In this document: positions 44,841 to 57,670 of the stretch, piece after piece | Numbering within the stretch: position 1 is the stretch's first letter | How the letters are laid out: the number at the start of each line of letters is the position of its first letter | DNA from: Triplophysa rosa | Taxonomy: Eukaryota; Chordata; Actinopteri; Cypriniformes; Nemacheilidae | NCBI RefSeq assembly: GCF_024868665.1 | Contig: NC_079900.1 | Coordinates: 21,267,509-21,331,508, forward strand | Reading direction: 5' to 3' | DNA: 64,000 nt | Notes under the pieces: model-generated | What the model was told of the DNA's origin: nothing | Databases searched by the model: none | What the model saw: the letters and a program-made list of their open reading frames with translations, nothing else | Made by a program: the position numbers and the translations under genes

Positions 44841-46309
44841 CCATACTTGATTATAACTTAAAATTCAGTTATTTAGGCCAGGGTCATCACTACAGGTCAT
44901 ACATGAGGTTTAATAAGTGACATCATTATGCAAAGCTACATAATAAATCCCTTGTACTACTTGTAGTCACGTGACTTGTTGAAAAAGGCCTATGGCATCC
45001 AGTATAAGTGCTGATGTTCGAATCTTTCATGTTCAAACCAAGAAGACTTGGTTTATTTGATACTTTTTGATGAGCTTGATCTGTACTGTCCAGTGATAAC
45101 TTATATCCAAAAGAAAGACAGATAGTGTAAGAGAGAGGAGGTGGTGAAATATAGTACACAGACTGTTCTGAAAAAAACTCAATACTGAAAACTGCAGCGG
45201 ATAAATGGAGTGTATGACGGCAAGCCTATATTGCCTTTGCCATGATCCACCACTGGCTCTGGGTGTTATTGCAAAGTATCTTATGAATGTTATTAAGACC
45301 TGTGTTATTGCAGTTTGTCTATTGTTATTTAACATTGTTGTCATTTGTGGAGAAAATATTTGTAGCCTTTTAATGGTGATTTGTACCATTTGTAGTAATT
45401 TGTACTAATTTGTAGCCTGATACAAAGGTTCACAATCACAAAGAATAATTAAAAAGACACTCAGCAGTCAGCAGCTATTTGAACTAATTGTGCTGTGATT
45501 GTAGAGCTAAAGTTTGAAGGCATTCTTGCTGAGCACGATCATTAAACTGTCAGCAAGTTTGCAGCTAGCGTAATAACATTTCTCAAGCGACATGATCACT
45601 TTTATGATGAAGAGGCTGAAATGTATGTTAGTAAGTTTATTAAGTGTATTCACTCTCAAATTATGGAGCAAATTATGGAGTCAAAATTAAATATGGAGAG
45701 GTTCTTGCATAATGTTCATGTTTCTGGACTTCTGATTCATAATTCTGCTTTCATATCTTCACATTACCTAACAATCTCAACTTTAATCCCATTGTTCTAA
45801 ACTCCAACCTCACTACACCCACTTCATTTCACTCCACCCATGTTTGCACATGCCCATGATAAACCTAAAATCTGATAACAAATATCTTTAGGAATTTGCT
45901 TCTAGACAGAATGTAAATATGAAACACTGAAGTTATTACTTAATCTCTTCAATTAAATTAAATTCACTTTTACACACCATCAGGAGATACACCATGATTC
46001 CCTTAAAGGGATAGTTCTCCCAAAAATGAAAATTCTGTCATCATTACTCACCCGTGCACCGTGTCTACACCGGATGCGACAGGCGTGGACAAAATGTAAA
46101 ATTACAATGGGTTTTAATGCGTTTCTAATGTCTTTTGTCGTGTCGCGTCGCGCCGGTGGCATCCGGTGTAGACACGGTGTCAGATTGTTCCAAACCTTTA
46201 TAAATTTCTTTCTTCTGTTGAATACAACAAAAGATATTTGGGAGAATGTCAGTAACCAAACTAAGTACTAGTATTTATTTTCCCTATGGCAGTAAATGGG
46301 GGATGAGAT

Positions 46310-49040
46310 CAGTGGCAGAGCTAGAGTTTTATACATGGGGTGGCCAGGGGGTGGCCAAGGCTACTTCAGGGGTCCACAGATCATGACAGAAAATGTTTGT
46401 GTAACCCTGACCTGGCATCGAATTATAGATAAATAAATCCTAGGATTTCTGATTAGAGGTACAAGTGATCATTTACTTCCCAGAGTTTGTCACAAATGTA
46501 TACAAAACAATTGCACAACGTAATGAGATTAAAGTAATTCTAAAAGTATGTAGATGAAATAAATTATAAAATATAAATAATGAAAATGTTGAAAACATAG
46601 TTTAACCCTGATAATTTGTTTAATTTAAACCGAAACAAAGCAGCACCAGAGGTGTCTTTAAACTGATGTGGATCAGAGCAGCATATATCTGATAAAACAT
46701 ATACTGTAGTCATTCCATAGGACTACAAGATTAAAACAAAATCATTGATGTTGATTATTGCCCTTGATGTTGTAATCTTGATTATTACTTTCAGATATTA
46801 GAATACATGAATACTTTTTACATGCTACAAAACAAGCTGAGAAGCGTTTATGAATTATTTTATTGCTGTTTTGATTCTGTAAGGAACTGTAAGCGGTTGT
46901 TAATGATGAACTTTGTGAGCGTGGCACACTTTCAGCACAGCTCTTCTTCACCGGTGAATCATTCAAACGCCTCTGATTGGCCAGTATATTCATACCTTGA
47001 ACTTGATTGGCTGTAATGCTCAAAGCTGTATCAGAGCAAAAACGCTGTCATCCACATTCGTTCATTTTCACCTCATCTTATTTAGATTCCGACTGTCGTA
47101 GCTAGTTTTTTATTATGCAGGGACTGCTTTTCCTCTTTTATCTTGAATTTGAAGAGCAGTTTTGTTCACCTTGTTGTCATTTTTTTCCAAAGCCTCTGTT
47201 AATTTCCGACTCTGATGTAAACAATGTATGTTGGGATACTATCTGTAATGGACAAGGGCGGAGCCAGGGGGTGGCCCTAAATTAATATTTGCCCCCGCCG
47301 CCCCCCACCACCGCTTTGCCGGCAACTTTTTTGCGGAACCATTTCTGTACACAGTTGTTCCCATATGGACGCATTTCAACAGCGCACCTCAAACAAGTAC
47401 TTCTCCACCCAAACTGAAGGTGGCGGTAATACACTCAACTTGAATTTCAACCACCAACACAATTACAGAAGAAAAAGAAGTGTTGTTGTTGTTGTTGTTG
47501 TTCGCGTGTGCTCCAACGGACTTTGCGCGTGCAGTAGGAGGACTGTCTGTTTCCCGCCGCGAGAGAAGAGGTCACAGGTAAGTTAACAAGAAGAATTAAG
47601 TTTATTCACTATGTTTGAAATGTTTCTTGTCTTAATGTAAGTATATTATGGCTGGCGTGCTGAAGTTGAAACAGACATGGTAAAGTTTGCTAAGTTAATT
47701 TAGGCTGTTAACTTAGCAATATGAAAGTCGCAAGATATAAACAGTTTCACTGTGTCAGTGTCATTTAAAAGAGCGTTGTAGAAGGTCATTAAAAGTAAAG
47801 TCAACTTTCAGTGCTGATTTAACTTAATGGTGGTGGTATGTCTGTGTCATATCCTTGAAAGGGAATTAAAATGTTTTGTTGGCAGTTGGCAGACAAATGA
47901 TAATATGCAAAGTATTGCAAAGGAATATTTTTGAAATGCTTGCCCATAATGTTAAGGTTAGTATATTTTGTTTTTTTCTGTGATATTAAAATGTTTGTTT
48001 GATAAAAGTGCATTCTGGTAGGCTATATTCTTATGTCGTGTAAATTGTCATTATGGTGTGAGCTTTATCACCAATTAAAAAGACACCACCTTCTGCAATG
48101 CCACACTGTTTCAGATCTTTTTTTTAAATCAGTTTAGTAATACATTAAAAAGCTTATGTAGATCTTCATGATGTAATTCTACATGGCAATCACTGCCTGT
48201 TTAAGTAAATGAGTGAGTGACTAAGAAACACTACTAGATCCACAGTGACTTGCCACATAGGGAAAAAAAGATGATATCAGTTTCTGTGCTACCCCTGTGT
48301 GAGCTATGGTCTCAGTCTGGCCACTCCTATGGAAATTGTCTGGCTCCGCCACTGGTAATGGTAAACGTTAACTTACACAATGAAAAGTTATTTAGGAATC
48401 CTAAAGCCAAGGCTAAACAGTGAAACTTATTTAAAACACGATGCTTCCTTCTTGTGTATTTCTGAAGTTTGTAACAAGTACACCTGCTTAGAATGTTAAA
48501 AGAAATAGGGAATCTCTCCCAACACTGTTTATGTTTATCTAAGGTTAGAAAACCCTGGGAAAACTTTACATTTACGCAACATTTAAAAGTGTAACGTTAG
48601 AAAGTAGGTAGATAACACAATAATGGTATGGTTCAACAAAAATAACTTACCTGGCTGAGTCTGACTTGAAATGGCTTACGTTAGCAAGCGTGTACGTTTT
48701 AATATTCCATTTGTTTAGCAAATTGCAGTGATCTTTCGTCAGTCTTTAAAAATAAATCTCAGATTTCGCGCTGTACAATCCATCGCACAACAACTTTTTT
48801 TCCATTCTAAACAAAGTAAAGATAGCGATAAACACTGATTTGCTAGACTTTCGTGTGCGGTTACATCACGTACAAGCACTGCCACCATACGTCAAAATAA
48901 AAGCTTTGTTCAACGAGAGGTGAAATCAGATGTCAATCAACCTAAGTAGCGAATCAAATTTTGGGGTGGCACCCAGGGTGGCCAGTTGGATGTCAGGGGT
49001 GTTCAGTGCCACCTTGGATCCCCCTCTGGCTCCGCCACTG
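46310..49040. mobile_element. Unit 2 copy of the outer hAT-type element
   Basis: Counterpart of 29446-32176, with GATGAGAT on both sides. Confidence 0.85.
47253..48354. mobile_element. Unit 2 copy of the nested hAT-type element
   Basis: Counterpart of 30389-31490. It differs in the C-rich run near 47290 and otherwise carries the same (GTT)7 and CAGGTAAGT. Confidence 0.8.
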
Positions 49041-51256
49041 GATGAGATCTGTTTGGTGGTTACTGACATTCTTCCAAATATCTTCCTTTGTGTTTAGCAT
49101 AACAAAGAAATGTATACAGGTTTGGAACAATCTGATAATGACTAAATGATGACAGAATTTTTATTTTTGGATGAACTATCCCTTTAAACTCGGTAACAGG
49201 AGATCCTGTACTTCAGCATGAAAAATAGTGTGATGGGAATACGTAACTTTTTTTACGAAGTGGCTAATTCGTATGAATTTGAACGATGTAACTCGTACAA
49301 CGACGCACGATAAAATGCAAAACCAGTGACATTACCTCATAAAATGGAATGAAACCTTGCTGAAGTGTAGACAATTTATCTGCACTGCACAAAGCTTGTT
49401 TGTTCAATGCCACACTGTATAACTCCTGTGCAAAATATATTCTGTTTTAATGATCTGTGATTGTAGAAAACTTCAATGGCTTTATTTACCTGCAGAAATT
49501 CCAAGAGTTGACTGTACTTCAATTATTAAGACTGCTGGTGAAATGTAAACAATAGCTGTTAAGCGTGCCACTGAATACAGTATGGCTATATTTTCCATAT
49601 TATAAATGTAATCATTAACAGATGTTATCATTGTTATTATCTTTTAATACAGTATATACATCTACACCCTAATTCAAATGTAATGCTTTGCTGTGATAAG
49701 ATATGCTGTATTTCTCTTATTATGCCTAGGAAGCAGGAAGCCAGGAAATAAAAAATGCCTCCTGCGCCTATGCCTGCAGGGCATGCGACGAAGTTCATGA
49801 CTGTTTCGACTCCTCAAACAGAACAACTGACAGGCCTCCAGTTACATCTTCATTATTACTCTGTGTTGAAGACACACACTTCATAAAATATCATGCATAT
49901 GCAAGATATAACTTGTCCTAAATGTCTATTATAAGCCAAATCCACAGCAGAGGAGCCTTGTACCACCCAAGGGATGTGATGAGGTTTGAATTGAATAGTT
50001 GACAAAAACAACAAAAGGAAAAAGTGTTGAAATAGTCACTTGCGACACATAGTGTGGCCAGGCCACCCCAGCACATGGATTTAAATAACATTTAAATTAA
50101 TGAAAACGTATTTATGTGGGTCAGGACCTGAGGTCTATACCCCATGTGCACACAGACCTTTCCTCAAACACTGAATTGCCTGTTATGAGTTTGTAACAGG
50201 TTTGTCTTGGTACGACATCATGTGATGCTGCGTCCTTCAGAAAAATGTGTAAGTGTTTGAATGCATCTGCATCAGATGGTTCACGGTAACTTTGGTGGTC
50301 TTCAAGCATTCAAGAGTTGTATAGGCATTGCATTGCAAAGTGAACATGTGTACACTTCTCATCATTTTAAAAAAGGATTTTGTACTTTTAATCTCTGATG
50401 TACTACAGAAACAGTTTTGCCAGATTGGGCAGTGTTTATATAACTGTGTTGTATTTACTACACAACCAAGGCTACTATACTGAATGTACAAATATTACTG
50501 TTGTATTGCTTAAAAGTGAATATTAACTTTTCTTTTCAGTATTTTGAGGTCTGAAGAAATACAGCGCATCTTATTTTGTCCTGTTTCTCCAGTTTTCATT
50601 TTCAACATTATTTTTAATGACAATTTAGAAGAACTGTTGTCAGTAGTTCACAGAATTAAACACAAATGATCATTTCACCTAAACACATATACAGACCTAG
50701 TAAATTCAGAAAAACTGAAAATGTTTGTATTTTTTCCCTTTGTAGTTTCTGTCGGTTTTTAACGTTTAATGATGTTACCTTCATTAATTCAAAAACATTT
50801 TAGTTATGTGCCAGAAAAAGACACCCCTAATTAAATGATATATCATCTCATAGGCCTGTGTAGTTTGTGGCGGTGTATTTTAACTTCTTTTTAGCTTGGC
50901 TGTAGTTTAACTCTTTTAAAGTCTTCAGACAACAAAGAAACACAGCAATGAATATATTAGGATAAACAGTGGGAGCAAATGCATATGGAGAGAAGAGAGA
51001 CATAATGAGCTTCACCAATATATTGACAGGAGAAAACATGAACAGAACTCGAGTGTGTGTTTCTGTAAATGTTCAACTAAGTTAAAAAATACTCACACAT
51101 TTCAGGTGAATCATCTGTCAGTTTGCCGTGACTGTGTAACAGCGAAACTGTTATTAATACTAGATATTATAGTAAAGACTATGCTTTATAATAAGCAGGC
51201 AGGTGTGTAAGTAAATTAGTAATTCACCGGTAAATTAAACGTCCTGTCAGAGGTGC

Positions 51257-51287
51257 CGCGCGCGCGCGCGCGCGCGCTCTCTCTCTC
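51257..51287. repeat. Unit 2 copy of (CG)10(CT)n
   Basis: Same length as at 34393-34423, with no repeat-number difference. Confidence 0.9.
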
Positions 51288-54200
51288 CTGACGCGCTGGA
51301 GCTCGAAGGTTCTAAGACAAACTGTGGAAATCTGTATTTATTCAATGATTTAGTGCTGTGTGAGTAAATGTGCTTTAGTTGATATACTATAAGCTAATGA
51401 AACTAACTGTCTTAACTTTAATGCGATATGTTGAACAAATGTAAAATAGGGCAGCTCTATGTGACGCATGTGAAAGTGATAGCTGGCACAAATTGGACTT
51501 AATAATTCAGGAAAAATATACAAAATGTTATATTATAGATTTCTCCGGTTGTTTATTTGCATAATTTTGCTATCACTAACTACTATTGATAAGAATGAGG
51601 TGAGGCAATCAGAACAGCTTGTTTTTAAGAGTTGCATTTCGCAAGAGCAACCTTCATTTTCTGGTTTTACTTCATGCATCTCTTATTTTTTCATATTTCA
51701 CCACCAAGTGTAAACAGTCTTAGAAATAATGCCCATTATATCCGCGTGGCTTTATATATCTGCAAACGGATTCTTAAAACAAACGTCGCTTTTAGTGAAT
51801 GACCATGAAAATCACAAAACAAAAGACAACTATCCAGAATAAAACTTCTGCTCTGATCGCACAGAGAGAAATAAAAGTGAAATACTACAGTACCTCGAAG
51901 CTCGTTTGTTTCCGCGAAAGTCCCGACCATGAGATCCACAGTCGTGCATCTTCAGACGAACTCAATTACACAGAAGACCGGGGCAGGATTTAACACATAA
52001 TCCACTCCTGAATGGAGCCTCGCGAGCTGATCTTCATAAATCTACGCTTTATATTTTGCTTCAGTCTTTGATGATGACACACGTTAGTTTCACTGAAGGT
52101 ACTGTGAATGAAGTCCACTCAAATGTGAAGCTGGGAAGAGTCTATCTACATCATCCTGACGTCAACACTTAGCAGTCTTAACAGGCTGTACATTTTAAAA
52201 TCAAATTAAATTATACATTTCAGACAATAGAACAGTATAATGTAAGAATTAAAAGTAGCATAACTTCTGCAAATATGATATTACATATGAAAAAAACTAA
52301 AAAAATATTTTTCAGGTTAACTCTATATAGTTATTTTACTTATTATACGTATCTTATTTATTTATTTACATAGTTATTTATTACATATTATTTTTCCCAG
52401 CAATAAAAGTTCATTTATTACACAGGGTTATTTAGCAATGAAAGTAAATTTAACAAACATTGAGCTTTCGTGACAAGTTGCCCCAATACCAGGGCATGTT
52501 GCTATGCAGTAGGCTATATATGGGGTAATTTGTCACAAAAGATAGGGTATACCTGCAATTTGCTTTTCGGCTAATTTTAGGCATTAAAATTAAAATCCAG
52601 AACAATTAGTCATATCAAAAATGTAAAAGTAAAAAACTGGAATTTCAGTCTGGAACATAGAGTTTACAACATTAATTGAAACCTGAATGTTTGACATGCA
52701 AAACCACTGCTAGAGGAAACATACCTTTGTGTGATTGTTTAAAGTGTAAACTTCCCCAGCCAACCTGCACACTTCTTAAACATCAAATACTGTAATAAAA
52801 CTGATAAGTCTCTATTCAAAGCCAGGATAAAGTGTACACTGTTTAAAAAAACTGATGCCAGGACATTATCAGTTAATTATAAGGACATTTTACCCTAAAA
52901 TGTAATGCAATGCAAAATTTAAAATGCAGATTTTTTTAAGTTTATGGCAGCCCAAGAAAACTATCCACAGGGACCATAAGAGTCACTTAACATAACATAC
53001 AATGTCATGACTGACGCGTAATTCCATAACCTTTTCTCTTCAACATGCACAATCAGATAGTCATCATGCCACAAACACACTGTGAACGGGTCCCATTACA
53101 GTCTTAGGTCTGTGGGAATCTGATTTATTTTGTGTGTGAACTGTCACTGGGAGGTCCACCATTACTCGCAATGCCACACACTATGCAATGGCAGCATTCA
53201 CTTAATCCCAATGAAACCATAAAAAATTATAGCCGGTGTTTGTTAAGAAAGCATCGCTTTGTATTAACAGCGCTAAAAAGACAGCTGCCCTTAAACATTA
53301 CTTATCTTGCACTAAAAGACGTTAACCAATCAGACTTAACAATGGATGATTATGACTCGTAACAAAAATTGACTTAATCCAGTGAACAACATGCTATAAC
53401 ACTACCCTATCACCAGAACACCCTGCCAGCTGCCAAACATTGCCCTACCATATAAAGCACCCTAGAAATGACCAACCACATAGCCGTACCCTAGCAACAC
53501 ATTAGTACACTCCAGTAGTGCTCTATGACAACCACCCAGAACACCTTACCAACAAAAAGAAGGAGTCTACAAAGCATGGTGAAAAACTGCTAAAGTTTTC
53601 ATAGCTTCTTACTGTGAAAAGACAAAATGACTTAAAGAGGGTAAGAATAATCATCTGTGTGCATCAGACAAAGGTACACTGGATTAGTCCTGCAGTGCCT
53701 CCTTTAACCCCATTTTCTTGATCCATTACGCAACCCTAACACTGTATTCAGCAAATGCCTTTAAGCAATTCATGTGTTCAAGCGGGATTTCCTGCTCACT
53801 GTGACACTGCTGTAAATGACGGCGTGGGAGGCATCAAGCCCAGAGGTGCACTGCTCGTGAGTGCCAGTCAAATGCCAAACATTAATAAATACCGCTGTCA
53901 TGGGTTACTGACCCATGGACCCTATTCCTACCTCTGAGGTATTTATAATTGCCACGCCTGCAGAGGTGGGTAGTAACGCGCTACATTTACTTCGTTACAT
54001 TTACTTGAGTAACATTTTGGAAAATATGTACTTTTTAAGTAAAATTAAAAGTGTGTACTTATACTCTTACTTGAGTAAATTTCTAATAGAAAATCTGTAC
54101 TTTTACTTCGTTACATAACTTACATTGCGTGACGTTCCTTCGTTCCTTCATTTTAGCTTTTTAAAACGCGTTGTTTATTTCAAGGTTGTCGTCTCTTTTT

Positions 54201-54484
54201 ACGGGTATTACCGAGTGATCGATTCTTTTGAGTCGATTCTTTTGAAAGCATTAATTGAACAATGGCAAACCATTTGAATAGGCTAATGAATCAGTTCAAA
54301 TGATTTGTTCAGTTCGGAAAACAATCTGAATCATCTGAAGCAGGATTACTCACTCCTCGAAGCGCGAAACTTAAAAACACGCTGGTCTGTCTGATATTGT
54401 CATTCAACACAACCTGATATTAACTCTATATAACCCTTTGCCATGTTATGACATCACAACCAGTCAGCCTGGCATGCCCCGACC

Positions 54485-54993
54485 TGTCATGATTCTCGGG
54501 TGAGACACAAGGACAAAGGTACAGAGCACCCAGACGCAAACAGCGGGTAAGGGGTTAACAAGACATTTAATAAAATATAAATACAAAACAAAGACCCACG
54601 TGGGGGTAACATAACAAAACATGGGTATCAAAAGGACAGAGACTAACTACACTAAACAAGACTAAAAATAACATCTACTACATATTACAAAAGACTAACT
54701 ACACTAACAGGACAAGAACTCACCCACACGAAACATGACACAGTACACAATGAACCAGCACAGGACAATGAAACATGAGGACTATATAAAGGGGAGAAAA
54801 TCAAGAGGGAACAGGTGCGGGACTAATTAACAAGCAATAATGAGACGAAAGGGCGGGAACAGAGACGCCACACCGGAGAGAGAGGGAATGTGGAAGGCCG
54901 AAACTTCTCTCTCCACATAAAACAAGGGATCCTGTCGTGATTCTGCCACAAAATCAAGAAAGACATGACAAGATGACATGACAAATCACGACA
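54485..54993 (-). mobile_element. Unit 2 copy of the solo LTR
   Basis: Counterpart of 37621-38129, with one substitution noted (CACAAAATCAAG for CACAAGATCAAG). Confidence 0.75.
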
Positions 54994-55004
54994 CCGACCA
55001 CTTT

Positions 55005-55551
55005 TTAAAGGGGTCATATGACACGGCTAAAACGAATATTATGGTGTGTCTACACGATTTAAGGTTCAAAAACGCTGTATTTTCCACATACCGTGAATGT
55101 TTGTATGTCCTCTTTGCCCCGCCTCTCTGAAAGGCGTGGATTTTTTACAAAGCTCATAGCTCTGAAAAGAGAGGTGTGCTATGATTGGCCAGTTAACCAG
55201 TGCGTAGTGATTGGTCGAATACTGCAAGCGTGTGAGGGAAATGTAAAGCCTCTTACCATATTAGGAACATCAGGTTCCAAAGCAATTGTACTGACAGGTA
55301 CACCACCTTACTTGCGTATACATTTGGGCGGTCTTAGTCAAATCATACCATGAACTGACGTGGATTTGTGGGGGTGTGGTTACACGAGGCGTTTCAGGCA
55401 GGTCTGGGTGAGCATTCGCTTTTAGATAGAATGCATCTTTTGTTCCCACACTTTCAATTTTGCAATTTTACGTGTCTAATACATGCATGGGCAACTTATA
55501 ACACACCAAAGACACAGAAAAACACGTATTCGCGCCATATGACCCCTTTAA
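55005..55551. mobile_element. TTAA-bounded MITE (AAAGGGGTCATATG family), complete
   Basis: TTAAAGGGGTCATATGACAC at the left, the inverse of TTAAAGGGGTCATATGGCGC at the right, and TTAA at both ends; 547 bp. It is in opposite orientation to 18828-19395 and closely similar to it. The duplication breakpoint is at 55157, after CAAAGCTCAT. The plus-strand frames at 55093-55580 are not genes. Confidence 0.85.
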
Positions 55552-57429
55552 AACAAAGTGAAGGATTAAAAAACACTTGATGTTCGGCAAAACTTCAAAA
55601 GGCCTATTTTCACCCCAACACATACCCCCGTTTGCTATGAACTTTGGCCCACAGCAAAGTTCAATGTCCCGCCTGCAGATAAGCTACGGTGAGTCAAACT
55701 ACTCTCTGTGAACAACACAGTCACTTTGTTTATTCCCCTGACAAGAGTGTACACCAAGAATAGTTCTTACAGTGCTGCATTGTCTTCTCGGTTATATAAT
55801 CATCATATGTATAATGTGCACTTTTGGCAAGACTTTTGGAAAATGTTGGAACTTTGGCAGAATGGCCACTTTGGTCAAGCAAGCAGAATTATCGACCGAT
55901 TCATTGGCCTGGCCGAAATCCGTCTGTCACTACTCACAATGTCGACAACATGACAACACTCCTCCAATACTTTGGATAAACTTTGAACAGTTGCCAGCGT
56001 AAGCAGTAGTTGCAGGAGCTGGGGCGAGAGAGTTTTCCCCGAGGTATTTTTGCGAAAGGTCCAGCTGTCTAGACTCCCATGAACAGACCAAGATTTTTAA
56101 ACTCAAAGTCCAGGACGGGGCCAATATGCTGTAAATATTCATCATCTGGTTTGAGCCAATAAGAATATTATGCTCCTTTCTGAATGAAGAGCTTGTTTAA
56201 CAGTTTAGCAAATTGCTTTGTGATTTTGTCTTTGTGAAAGCCATTCTCTCAAAATAAACTGATCAATTTAAGGTGTCCTTTGAAAAAAGCCTCTGTTGCT
56301 ACGTGTGTTAAAATAGCAGCCAATCTAAAAAATATCAATCAATCTGAGAGACATTGCGCGTGAGGCGATTACATAAATTGTGCCTCAGATTTATTGCAAA
56401 TATAAGTAGGACAAATGGCACGTTTTGTCATCAGGAATAAAAAAAACTCTCTAATGATTGTCTCCAGGAACAAAATAGTATTGACAACATGTTATTCTGC
56501 ATTAACAGTGTCTGCATTATAGAGTAGCAGCATATGTAGATTATGAACCCATTTTAATGCATTTAAAATTAGGTTTGCAATCAGCGCGGGCATTCATACA
56601 ATTAAACTGCATTTGTCGAACAAACATTCTCCCCATATACAAACTTTCTGCAATCTCGTTCATATGCAAATGCTACTGTCTACTAACAACATACAATATA
56701 CCAACTACTACACAGTAGATATGAAAGGGGGAACATCTCAATATTTATTTAGAGTAGTGGTCCACCAATATGTTTAGCATTGTTACCGCAATTATGGGGT
56801 CACTTTCTTGACCATTGGGATTAACAGACTTTTCAGAATTATACATGAAATTGTTTGCATGGTCCTTGAACATGACTTATATAATTTTATACTTTTTTGA
56901 AAGTGCTCAGATCATCCACAGATGGTAAAATACACAAATCTGAGATTTCTGGTTCCTCCTGACTGTGTGTGAAACCCAGTGACTTTTGACATTTTTAAAA
57001 AGCAGCTTTGGAGGATGAACAGAGTTCCCTTGAGAATTTCACCTCCTGTGGTGAGAAAGATACGATAAAATGTCCTTTATTGTAACTGCAGTTCAGCAAT
57101 ATACTGACAGAGGGCGCTACTATTCAACATCAGTACGAATATTTTCAGGTAACACACATGCTTTGTTTGAAAAAGCAAATTATACACAATATTCTATCCT
57201 CTTTATTCAGAAACCATAGATGTCTTGTGAAATTATCTTGATTTAAACAGTTTATACGATATTGTATAAATTATAATAACAATATTGCATAAATTTACAT
57301 TATAGAGTCCATGTGGCTGGTTAGCATGGTCCAATCTTTCCCAATTATTTTCAACTAAACACTTCTAAAAAGTCAAATATTTCTAAATTAATTACCATTC
57401 ATAAATAGCTAAATGTACAAAACAAAACA
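55552..57429. other. No gene seen
   Basis: Single-copy sequence right of the duplication. Overlapping frames at 55708-56145 lack recognisable domains. AT-rich from about 56200 on. Confidence 0.4.
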
Positions 57430-57670
57430 TATAGACTGTTTCAGCAGCGACAACATAATCAAACGTTATGTGGCCCAAACTTTACTTCCAGTAGATCTCC
57501 GCAAAGAATCTATAACTGCTGAGTAGTTTCAATTTAATGTAATACAATTAATAAACAATAAAGTGTTCATATAAATGAGAATTAATAAAAGAAAAATAAA
57601 TCGTTATATTAACCTAACACATACCGGAAGTTAATTTCGGGCCAGCCGCATGCGTCCGATGAAACTGTAC
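57430..57670. mobile_element. TATAGAC MITE family, diverged short copy
   Basis: Left TATAGACTGTTTCAGCAGCG, right GCGTCCGATGAAACTGTAC, related to 2702-3175 and 59713-60359 but shorter (about 241 bp). Confidence 0.6.

Larger units (their letters stand above)
46003..49187. mobile_element. Unit 2 copy of the split Angel-like MITE
   Basis: Counterpart of 29139-32323, with the same nested insertions, including the 123-bp MITE at 46057-46179. Confidence 0.75.
38294..55157 (+). repeat. Tandem segmental duplication, unit 2 (16,864 bp)
   Basis: Second copy of 21425-38293. It ends inside the complete TTAA MITE at 55005-55551. The junction with unit 1 (38293/38294) shares one base (A) between both parental breakpoints, with no added sequence. 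Confidence 0.95.

Noticed and set aside
21425..55157. The duplication as an unequal crossover between repeats
   Set aside because: The breakpoints lie in a MITE and an unrelated GC-rich block and share only one base.
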